From positions 12,183,062-12,247,061 of the forward strand of contig OZ024797.1 of NCBI GenBank assembly GCA_964017045.1: 64,000 bases of DNA, read 5' to 3'. Under the pieces are notes generated by a model that was not told where the DNA came from, searched no databases, and worked only from the letters and a program-made list of their open reading frames with translations. The stretch is from Omphiscola glabra. Taxonomy: Eukaryota; Mollusca; Gastropoda; Lymnaeidae. Position numbers and translations under genes: made by a program. Positions 10,840-19,126 of the stretch are shown here, piece after piece (position 1 is the stretch's first letter; each line of letters begins with the position of its first letter).

Positions 10840-11510
10840 AGCTGATTTCATTAAATGCCAAGAAAATTCATATGATAATGCAGCGAACGTGGCTGTAAAT
10901 ACAATGGAACCCAACAAAAATTATTGAGTTAAACAAGCATGCTCTGTGTACTCCATGTGCAGGTCATTCACTAAATCTTGACGTCCGTGCTGCTGCAGAT
11001 GAAATCTGGACGTCCGTGCTGCTGGAGATTAAATCTTGACGTCCGTGCTGCTGCAGATGAAATCTGGACGTCCGTGCTGCTGGAGATTAAATCTTGACGT
11101 CCGTGCTGCTGCAGATGAAATCTAGACGTCCGTGCTGCTGGAGATTAAATCTTGACGTCCGTGCTGCTGCAGATGAAATCTGGACGTCCGTGCTGCTGGA
11201 GATTAAATCTTGACGTCCGTGCTGCTGCAGATGAAATCTAGACGTCCGTGCTGCTGGAGATTAAATCTTGACGTCCGTGCTGCTGCAGATGAAATCTGGA
11301 CGTCCTTGCTGCTGCAGATGAAATCTGGACGTCCTTGCTGCTGCAGATGAAATCTGGACGTCCGTGCTGCTGCAGATGAAATCTTGACGTCCGTACTGCT
11401 GCAGATTAAATCTGGACGTCCGTGCTGCTGCAGATTAAATCTGGACGTCCACGCTGCAATAGATTGCTGTTTCGATTATGTTGTTCAGTGAGCTGTGAGC
11501 TTTGGTCTGT
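10840..11510 (+). pseudogene. hAT transposase fragment (ZMYM1-like), interrupted by a minisatellite
   Basis: The translation gives SYDNAAN near 10875, then in another frame KHALCTPCAGHSLNL near 10940-10978. These match the GQxYDGAxNMxG and PCxxHxLNL blocks of ZMYM1-type hAT transposases. After the tandem array the frame resumes with DVHAAIDCCFDYVVQ (about 11444-11490), the next segment of the same family. The array therefore lies inside the transposase ORF. A CAGTGCCGGGTTTAC word at 10331 may be its left terminus, with no matching right end found. Confidence 0.7.
10980..11455 (+). repeat. 29-bp minisatellite derived from hAT coding sequence
   Basis: About 16 units of GACGTCCGTGCTGCTGCAGA plus TGAAATCTG. 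In the left two thirds, units with GCAGATGAA alternate with units having GGAGATTAA, giving a 58-bp higher-order period; the right part is more uniform. The unit encodes DVRAAADEI of the flanking hAT transposase in its original frame. Confidence 0.95.
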
Positions 11511-11807
11511 GAACAGGGCCTCCAACTTCTAAGGTGCATCAAAATTTAAAAGGCCACATTTTATAGATTCCGGGGCTTGATCAAATAAGTAACTATGAAA
11601 ATTATTAAATTTAAGATAGAATCATGTACAAAAATGAATCAATTATTTTGTTTTAGTGATTAACATTAAAAATAAAATAGAACGCACTGCGATTATATTA
11701 ACATAGTCGTTCTGTAGCCCTGCAACGTCTTATATGTGTAAAGGAGCATCAGATATTTAAGGAGCCCATGTGTGTGATGTGGAAAAACATTCATAGAAAA
11801 TCGAACA

Positions 11808-12195
11808 AACTGGGATGCACATCTCATAAACTGTCTGTGGTGTACACCTCACAATGTGCCCTAGGTGCACATCTCACTAACTGTCTGGGGTGCACATCTC
11901 ACAAACTGTCTGGGATGCACATCTCACAAACTGTCTGGGGTGTAAATCTCACAAACTGTCTGGGGTGCACACCTCAAAAACTGTCTGGAATGCACATCTC
12001 ACAAACTGTACGGGGTGCACACCTCACAAACTGTCCTAGGTGCACATCTTACTGTCTGGGGGGAACATCTCACAAACTGTCTGGGATGCACATCTCACAA
12101 ACTGTCTGGGATCCACATCTCACAAACTGTCTGGGGTGCACATATCACAAACTGTCTGGGGTGCACATCTCATAAACTTTCTGGGGTATACATCT
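11808..12195 (+). repeat. 25-bp minisatellite (CTGTCTGGGGTGCACATCTC + ACAAA)
   Basis: About 15 imperfect head-to-tail units, with some variants (CCTAGG, TACGGG) and one shortened unit near 12050. It abuts the hAT relic that starts near 12205. The reading frames in it are by-products of the repeat. Confidence 0.93.
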
Positions 12196-12204
12196 CTAAA
12201 CATG

Positions 12205-13854
12205 CGAATAAGTTTGTTAAGTCATCAGACTATAATTAGGCGTGTGGACGACATTGGAAAACATATTGAAGACAATTGGAGAAGTCGAGCATCAAAGCTT
12301 ATATTTTATGCTCTACAATTGGATGAAAGCACAGATATAGCAGATACTGCCCAACTCTAGCACCTGGACAAGAGCACAGTTATGGCAGACACTGCCCAAC
12401 TGGCAATTTTTATCAGGGGTGTTAATGTCCATTTTAAAAAGACAGAACAATTAGCGGCACTACTACTTGCTTTTCGTTACAACCTACAACTTATAGGGCT
12501 TAACCAAAGGATGGTGCTCCAGCAATGGTTGGGAAATACGAAGGTTTAGTAAAAGTTTATTGAAAATGAGGCCTCGAAAGTCGGTAATACTTCAATGCTA
12601 AATTTTCATTGCATTATTCATCAGGAAAATTAATTTTCGAAGTCCACCAAAATGGACCATGTCATGAAAGTGGTCGTCATTAAGTCGAACGGGTTCAATC
12701 ACCGTCAGTTCCAAGAATTTCTTAAGACTCAGATTATAATGACGTCACATTTTAAGCAAAAGTAAGATGGGTGACCCGTACCAAAATGTTGAAAAGAGTG
12801 TTTGATTTGAAGCAAGAAATACAATCATTCTTTGCAAGCAATTCAATAAGTAACCCAGAGTTAGAAGACATTCTTTGCAAGCAATTCAATAAGTATCCCA
12901 GAGTTGGAAGACAAAGAGTGGGTTTGCGACTTTGCATTTCTGGGCGATATAACTAGCCACCAAAATGACGTTAATACTCGTCTACAAGGAAAAGATCAAT
13001 TATTTAATAAGATGTATGATCATATTTAATTTTCTGCATTTCAAACGAATCTTGGTCTTTGGGAATAACAGTTTAGGCAACAAAAAAACTTTACTCACTT
13101 TCCAACAGGCGGCGAATAAATACGCTTCTTTGATAACTGACTTAAATCTCGAATTTGAAAACCGATTTCGGGATTTTAAAAACATCATGTGCTTTTTGTG
13201 CATTTGCAACACCATTCGTGGTAGTCGTGAATTTATTACCAGGGAGATTACAAATAAAACATTTTGAAATGTGTTGTGATACACAGATTAAGGAGAAATT
13301 CCATCAAGTAGGTTTGGAAGAGTTCGAAAACGTATTTGGACAAGGAGAAATAATCTGAGTTTTACAAACATGCTATGTCGATGGTTTCGCTATTTGGAAA
13401 CACTGGAACAGTGTGAACAGCTTTTTAGTCGTATGAAACACATCCAATCACAAGTGAAAACACGAATTACTGATGTTCATTTGAAACTGTTTAGGTATAG
13501 CGACAACATCAGTCGCGATCAATGTTGATGCATTTAGTTAGATGCAAATTCAGATGTCTCCCTTTGAAATATTTTTAAATTGTCTAATAAATATGTTTGA
13601 TCTCCTTTACCCGGTATGTCTTAATTTCTTTAAAAAAAATAAATATACCTATTTCTTATTGTTTTTTTTTACATTAAACCGGGCAAGCGTTTGACCACGA
13701 TCTCACCTACTGGGAAGCGACGATGTGGTCGAAGTTGCAGCACGATTGCTTGTTTAATTAAATTAACAGAAAAAAAATAAAATAGGTGAGTGGCCCGGCA
13801 GGAAATATTACTTCTGGAATTTGGCCCGTCTGCTGAAAAGGTTGGCCACCCCTG
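12205..13854 (+). pseudogene. hAT (Charlie-like, GTF2IRD2-type) transposase relic
   Basis: Fragments in several frames follow the order of the hAT domain that gave rise to vertebrate GTF2IRD2. They are TIIRRVDDIGKHIEDNWRSR, FYALQLDESTDIADTAQL, FIRGVNVHFKKTEQLAAL and GAPAMVGKYEGLV. Then come MDHVMKVVV, LRDITSHQN-like text, LQGKDQLFNKMYDH, FEMCCDTQIKEKFHQVGL and near 13460 RITDVHLKL. Many stops and shifts, plus an internal duplication of ATTCTTTGCAAGCAATTCAA (12827 and 12870), show it is dead. The right end carries GGTTGGCCACCCCTG (13840-13854), the usual terminal repeat of this group. A clear left terminal repeat was not found. Confidence 0.8.
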
Positions 13855-15357
13855 CTCTAAATATTGAAAATATCGAAAACACCGGAATTCATGTATTTGC
13901 AAAACGTTAATACCACAAATACAGGTTTAGGTAAAAATGTACCAGCATTGCGACCCCTGATTGTTAAAATGGTCTTAAATTAATTCTCTCAGGTTAGCCT
14001 GATAGAAAATAAAAAGTTTTCACAAATGTTTTCATTTTTTTTTTTGGACCTTCCAACTCTTTTTGGACCTTCCAACTTTTCTCCCACAACTTTTTATTTA
14101 CTTAAAGTTGAAGAGCTATTTTCATAGCTTTTTGATGGATTTTGGTTGAATTTTTTTAGGGGGGAGTGGGTTACTTCAACTGCTTAAAATATTTAGTTCA
14201 CGTAATGGTACAGAGCTAAATTGTAGTAAACATCTTAGTCGCAAAAGGCTTTTTAATGTATAAAAAAATAATTTGTCTTTCAATATTATGCTGATTCATT
14301 AAATTAAAATTTTAATCTAAAGGGACAAACGATTGTTTCACAATTTGCATATCATACTATTACGGACCGTTATAATTGGATAATTTAATCTCTTAATTTT
14401 AGACTATGGCTCGTTCTAGAAACAGTCCATAATAAAGGACGATACCAAAGGTTAAAAATAATAACAAATAAAACGACAATTAAGGCCAGAGCTAATTACA
14501 ATTAATAACTTTTTAATTTGTGAACTTCAATTAAATAATAACAGCAAGTGAAATATGATTGAAATTATAAACTTACAGATTTGCTGGTACCGGTACTGTA
14601 TATCAAAATACAATGAGCACAAAATTGTACGAGGAAATAAAAATCTCTACACGCAACAAAGTATAATGACACATAGCATGCCTCGTAATCAAGGAAAGGA
14701 AAATCTCTCCCTCTCTATCGGTCAGCCCTTTTTATAGGCAGTTTCAGGTGATCATTCTGGAAATGGAACACACAGTCTTACTGCTTCCAACATTTTCTAG
14801 ATTGTTCTATCATGTTCCACAGAAACGGATGATAGTTAACAAAAGTATCATCAAAGGGATATTTTTTCTAGCCGCCCCAACACGGGACCGACTTGAAAGA
14901 GGTCATGCACGTGAAAGGCGGGCAAAGTGTGTCTCAAAATACGTCATCCCTTTTAACAATACCAAAATGCACCGTTATCCCTATTTACAACAGCACATCA
15001 ATGTGTAGAAAAATCGTTTTCTATTTGCTGGAGAGAAAAGAGAGAGTTGGGGTGGGGGTGGTTCTGAGACTTAATTTTTTTTAAAATAATTCTAATGGTA
15101 TTTGTCCCGAGCTTTGACTAAATAGTAGAAATGAAAATTGTATGTAAACGTTTGGTAAATTGTTCTTAAAGTAGAATCGATGTAAAGAATGTTAGAAAAA
15201 GCCAGTGGTGGGAGGAATACGGAGGCAGTGTTGAAAGTGGAGTCGGGGGTGATTTGGGAAGTGTGTGAAGTTTGAGATGAAGGGGGATGTCTGTCATGAA
15301 GGTGTGGGGTGAGAGGGTATTGCTCTGGGGAGGGCGGTTAGAGGGCAAGGGGTAATT
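13855..15357. other. Noncoding stretch with an LTR-like patch
   Basis: No coding homology. At 14040-14085 the phrase TTTTTGGACCTTCCAACT is tandemly doubled. On the minus strand, CTATAAAAAGGGCTG (about 14723-14737) resembles a TATA box. The surrounding 14330-15010 is richer in GC than its neighbours and could be an eroded LTR, but no boundaries are visible. Confidence 0.4.
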
Positions 15358-15740
15358 GTGAATTTGGTGGGGAGAGCAGATGGAGGGAGACAGTGGGGTT
15401 TGGTGGGGAGAGCAGATGGAGGGAGTTGGTGGGGAGAGCAGATGGAGGGCGGCGGTGGAATTTGGTGGGGAGATCAGATGGAGGGAGACGGTGGGATTTG
15501 GTGGGGAGAGCAGATGGAGGGAGATGGTGGGATTTGGTGGGGAGAGCAGATGGAGGGAGACGGTGGGATTTGGTGGGGAGAGCAGATGGAGGGAGATGGT
15601 GGGATTTGGTAGGGGGAGCAGATGGAGGGAGGCGGTGGGATTTGGTGGGGAGATCAGATGGAGGGAGACGGTGGGATTTGGTGGGGAGAACAGATGGGGG
15701 AGACGGTGGGATTTGGTGGGGAGATGGGGTTTGAAGGTGG
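15358..15740 (+). repeat. 36-bp G-rich minisatellite
   Basis: About ten units of GGGATTTGGTGGGGAGAGCA + GATGGAGGGAGACGGT, the first ones truncated. The + strand is strongly purine- and G-rich (GGTGGGGAG, GGAGGGAG), so G-quadruplex formation is plausible. The 204-residue proline-rich minus-strand frame through it is a repeat artefact. Confidence 0.93.
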
Positions 15741-15882
15741 CAGTGGGGTTTGGTTGAGAGAGGCGGTTGGAAGGAGACATCGGGTTTTGGCGCTGGGGAG
15801 ATGATGGAAGAGGGTGATGTTTATGTACCTATTTTATTTTACTGAATTGAAGTAGGTAAAAGAGAGAGCATTTTAAGTATGT

Positions 15883-16064
15883 CAGAGGCGTAGCTAGTGC
15901 GTTTGGCGCCCGGGGACAAGATTCATTATAAAACGCCTCCCTTTCTCTCCCAAACCCATTATTTTCATCAATAGAATAATATCAAAGCACAATTTGGCGC
16001 CCATAACTTTTCTGGTGCCTGAGGATGTCTGCTCCCTGCCCCCTCCCCCTTAGCTACGCCTCTG
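15883..16064. mobile_element. hAT MITE (182 bp, CAGAGGCGTAGCTA ends)
   Basis: The left end CAGAGGCGTAGCTA is the exact inverse of the right end TAGCTACGCCTCTG. Flanking octamers AAGTATGT (15875-15882) and AAGTATGG (16065-16072) match at 7 of 8 positions, the 8-bp target duplication expected of hAT elements. The interior has GGCGCCC words and no ORF. Confidence 0.88.
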
Positions 16065-16489
16065 AAGTATGGAGCCCGCAGGTTAACAGGGGTCAGTGTT
16101 TGGGCATTTGTGATAGGAATTGATGAATAGGGGTTTGATTTGGATGGGGAAAGGGGGTGACGGTTGTGTTTTCAATTTAGGACAGGCATTCGTAGATAAA
16201 TTTTGTAACAATATACCGTGACTTAGAGGGAACCTAGGAGGTGCAAAGGGGGCGATCGCCCCTATGCAGCTTTTGTTGGATTTATGCTTAACATTATATA
16301 AATAATGTTTGCGTGCTATGTGGCGCAGTTTTGAGAGTTCACAGAGGGCGGCATTAGTCAAGATATGCCACTGCACTGTTTAATTCTTTACATTTGCATG
16401 TTTATGCCACGGGTGCCTAACAACCTGCTTTAATTTTTTATCATTACTTATATAAGTTACCAGCCTTTTCCATCGTGAGTTAGTGGACT
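16065..16489. other. Noncoding spacer between repeats
   Basis: No recognisable gene or repeat between the MITE and the reverse-complement LINE tail. Confidence 0.5.
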
Positions 16490-16592
16490 CGTTCAATGAA
16501 AAACGTTGTTTCTGTCTGGTTTTTACGCCTACTCCTATTTATTTTTTCTCCTTTTTTAGGTAGGATATAAGTACATATATAAATATATATAT
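16490..16592 (-). repeat. Second copy of the LINE 3' UTR segment, inverted
   Basis: Its reverse complement reads TATCCTACCTAAAAAAGGAG, then TAGGAGTAGGCG, then AACCAGACAGAAACAA. It aligns with 7945-8036 with a few substitutions and a small indel. It lies next to a second copy of the 6464-6625 repeat, separated only by an inserted LTR-like unit. Confidence 0.75.
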
Positions 16593-17146
16593 TGTAGAGA
16601 ACCTTCGTCGTCTCTGCTCTCTAATTAATTTGCAACCTTGTACACTCTGTCTCTCGTGTGCACCAATATGACAAAACAATGATGGTTATAGTCTTTGAAC
16701 ATTTAATTGTCTTATCCTTTGACTTCACTTATTTCTCTCGCTCTCTCTGTCGTACTCCACTCCGACTGTCACGGTCCCTCTCTAACTCCCGTCCGTCCAC
16801 CTGCCTGCCCGGCTGAGTTCTCCCCGGCTGAGTTCTCTCTAGTCCCATTCAACTGTCCCTTATATACGCCCCGAGTCCATAGAGATTTCTTCCCCGGGGC
16901 CCCAATCCCCTTCTTATGTAACACACCGCGAAATAGGTCATCCATCCCGTCGCGGGCAATCTAACAAGCTTGACCCTTTGTTTGATCAGTTGGTCTTAGG
17001 TCATAAAACCAACGCAGTCATTCCGTCTCGGCCAATCTGACACGGTTGATCCTTTTTAGTCTGTACCGATCTGGGACTCCCCCACCACCCCTACGGGTCG
17101 ACTATTGTCTGGACACTCCACAGACTACAGGTCTGGACACGCCACA
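16593..17146 (-). mobile_element. Probable solo LTR
   Basis: This 554-bp block interrupts an AT-rich tract. On the minus strand it begins TGTGGCGTGTCC and ends TCTCTACA, the TG...CA ends of LTRs. It carries a TATA-like GTATATAAGGG about half way along. Flanking ATAT could be a 4-bp target duplication but lies in a TA-rich tract, so it proves little. No internal domain is adjacent, hence solo. Confidence 0.5.
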
Positions 17147-17311
17147 ATATATATAGTGTAAATTTAATTTATACTTATTTAAAAGTTTTGTTGTTATACT
17201 GATGAAGGCATGTGCCTAAACGCTTACTTGTGTATTATGTACAATTGTTAATAAAGCTTAACATATATTGTAAATTGACACAAATTGTTCGTGTCTAATT
17301 AATCTAAAAAA
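17147..17311 (-). repeat. Terminal repeat copy 2 (inverted relative to 6464-6625)
   Basis: The reverse complement matches 6464-6625 from TTAATTAGACAC to the AT-rich end. The + strand shows CTGATGAAGGCATGTGCC and AATAAAGCTTAAC. With 16490-16592 it forms a shortened version of the element at 6464-8036 that lacks the RT region. Confidence 0.65.
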
Positions 17312-17477
17312 AAATTTATATCTACGCTTTTACCAACATTCTCAAAATGAAACATTTCATCCAGTGGCGCAGCTAGGGTTAGTGCGCACAGGGTGAGCCA
17401 AGATTTTTTGCCCCCACACCCCCACGAATCAACTGCCGCCTCAAGTCAAAAAATTCCTGTCCGGGGTAGACTGCCCC

Positions 17478-18718
17478 CAGGGCCGGCCCTAACAATTGCG
17501 GGGCCCTATGCGAAACGGATTGCGCGGGGCCCATTCTGTATAGGGATAAGGATAATAAGTGAAAATTAAGATTTTGTATTAGAAAATATATTCGTCTTTG
17601 CATTTTATTCATTCTTTACTGATTACAAAATCACGATCAAATTAACTTTACTTTACGAGCAATGCGTGTAGCGAAGTCATACAGTATATAATCAAAATAC
17701 TGTTTCCTACATAGATCACGCTCAATAGCAAGAATTGCCAAATTGTTCAATCTACCTTCGTGAATTGTTGACCTCAAGTAATTCTTGATTAGTTTGAGGC
17801 GCGAGAAGCTTCTTTCACCAGATGCCACAGTTACGGGTATTGGTAAAAATATTCTGAGTGCAACAAAGTAGTTTGGGAAAGCAGTGTATCTTTCATTAGT
17901 GGACAGATAAGCCAAAATTTCTACCGGGGTTTTGGCGGTATTTGGTAGAATATGCCTTAAAGATTCCATTTCATCTGCTAATTCTCGCCCACATATATCT
18001 GCTGACTGGTCTGTTGATGACGTCAATGCTTGCTCGAGTATCGCTGTAAATGTTCGTATGTCATCACGCTGAAGGCTCTTGAAGCTGACAAGAAACCCAA
18101 ATAGATTGTGGTTTGATTTCAGCTGTTCAAATCTCGGCTGCAAGGATTGAATTGCAGTGTCCACAATTCTGTTGAAGCAATTTATCCTGTATTCATCTTC
18201 AGCATTTCCAGGTGTGAAGTTTTCCACAGATTTATCATACTGCCTTTTCCTTTGAAGTTTGGCTGGAAAGATTGCAACAACGTCCATGTTTTTAGCCAAT
18301 TCCTTTGCTGTAACAAGAATCTGAACAAACCCATCATCTCTCAGTTTCCTTAGCCAAGTCATCAAGATGTTGTACGAATCCATTGCAGTGCTCAAATATC
18401 CTGTTTCACCTTGCAGTTCTTTACTCACAAAATTGACTTGGAAGAGCACGTCGTACCATAACACAAGTGACACTAAGAATTTGTCCTGCTGCAATGTTTC
18501 ATACTTGTCGTAAACACTTGAAACAACGACGTAATAGATTAAAAAACAATGTAAAAACATAAAAACAGAATAAACACGCTGACCTATACATGATTATAAG
18601 TTATAATTGTTTAATTTAATAATTTACACATAGAATTAGCGCGGGGCCTATGAAAGTGGGGGGGCCCATTGCGGCCACATAGGTTGCAGTGGCCTAAGGC
18701 CGGCCCTGACTGCCCCCT
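17478..18718 (-). mobile_element. hAT element, internally deleted, with perfect 8-bp target duplication
   Basis: The left end is CAGGGCCGGCCCTAAC. The right end, read in reverse complement, is CAGGGCCGGCCTTAGG. The octamer ACTGCCCC occurs on both sides (17470-17477 and 18719-18726), which fixes the borders. Length is 1,241 bp, well short of an autonomous hAT, with only the C-terminal part of the transposase kept. The perfect duplication and the long open frame indicate a fairly recent insertion. Confidence 0.93.
17637..18560 (-). CDS. C-terminal part of a ZMYM1-like hAT transposase
   Basis: This 307-residue uninterrupted frame lies inside the hAT element. Near the C-terminus it has RIFLPIPVTVASGERSFSRL followed by KLIKNYLRSTIHEGRLNNLA and ILAIE, the hAT dimerisation region (C-terminal hAT family domain). 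The middle matches the linker between the RNase H-fold halves of ZMYM1-type transposases (a YDKSVENFTPGNAEDEYRIN-like segment). Full transposases of this group are about 600-800 residues; the zinc finger and the first catalytic aspartate region are missing, so it cannot catalyse transposition alone. The ATG at 18560 is simply the first in frame and probably not a genuine start. The frame has no stop, unlike the other hAT relics here. Confidence 0.8.
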   Translation of the reverse strand: MFLHCFLIYYVVVSSVYDKYETLQQDKFLVSLVLWYDVLFQVNFVSKELQGETGYLSTAMDSYNILMTWLRKLRDDGFVQILVTAKELAKNMDVVAIFPAKLQRKRQYDKSVENFTPGNAEDEYRINCFNRIVDTAIQSLQPRFEQLKSNHNLFGFLVSFKSLQRDDIRTFTAILEQALTSSTDQSADICGRELADEMESLRHILPNTAKTPVEILAYLSTNERYTAFPNYFVALRIFLPIPVTVASGERSFSRLKLIKNYLRSTIHEGRLNNLAILAIERDLCRKQYFDYILYDFATRIARKVKLI

Positions 18719-18983
18719 CCACACTAACCTTCCTTCGCCAGTGATTATATCTAGTTGTAAGCGAGACGGATCTTTAGTGTGATTTGTTTATTAATGAATT
18801 TGTTTGTTAATCAGAATCAGGGGCATTTGCTTAGACTCACTTATAGATTATAGCTTTTTCGAAAACATGTGGATTAGGGAAAGATTCGATTTTGAAAATG
18901 CGAGATAACTTTGAAGCAGGTAGCAGTTTCAAAGAACATAATTTCACAGTCGTTTCCCTTGAAAGATTCATTAACATCTTCTT

Positions 18984-18992
18984 TGCGCATGC
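18984..18992 (+). promoter_or_regulatory. NRF-1-like site upstream of the reticulon start
   Basis: TGCGCATGC lies 135-143 bp upstream of the reticulon ATG in an otherwise AT-rich region. It matches the NRF-1 half-palindrome seen in many animal promoters. Its role here is inferred from position only. Confidence 0.3.
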
Positions 18993-19126
18993 TCAAAAGT
19001 ACGTCAACAAAAAGAACGGCCATGATAGCTTAGCAGTGTCTGTAATCCAAAGATAAAGTAAACAGCTGTCTTAACCTCGCTCCAAGTGGATATATTATTT
19101 CAAATTAAACTTCGGTTTGTAGAATA

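Larger units (their letters stand above)
17362..18753. mobile_element. MITE of the CAGWGGCG family, split by a hAT insertion
   Basis: The left end CAGTGGCGCAGCTAGGG is homologous to the left ends of the MITEs at 15883 and 46292. After the inserted hAT (17478-18718) the sequence resumes with CTGCCCCCTCC and ends CTTCGCCAGTG, like the right end of 15883-16064. Outer octamers ATTTCATC and ATTATATC agree at 6 of 8 positions, consistent with an old target duplication. Confidence 0.65.

Noticed and set aside
10980..12195. CRISPR-like direct repeats of 29 and 25 bp
   Set aside because: Units are head-to-tail without unique spacers, and the context is a eukaryotic transposon cluster.
10498..13854. 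A single 3.4-kb hAT from TAGAGGCTGGCCAG (10498) to GGTTGGCCACCCCTG, with CTCTAATT/CTCTAAAT flanks
   Set aside because: The left terminus matches poorly and two bases separate it from the octamer. The interior also contains two different hAT types, so they are annotated separately.
15166..15780. 204-residue proline-rich minus-strand frame
   Set aside because: Generated by the 36-bp array, whose length is a multiple of three; no homology outside it.
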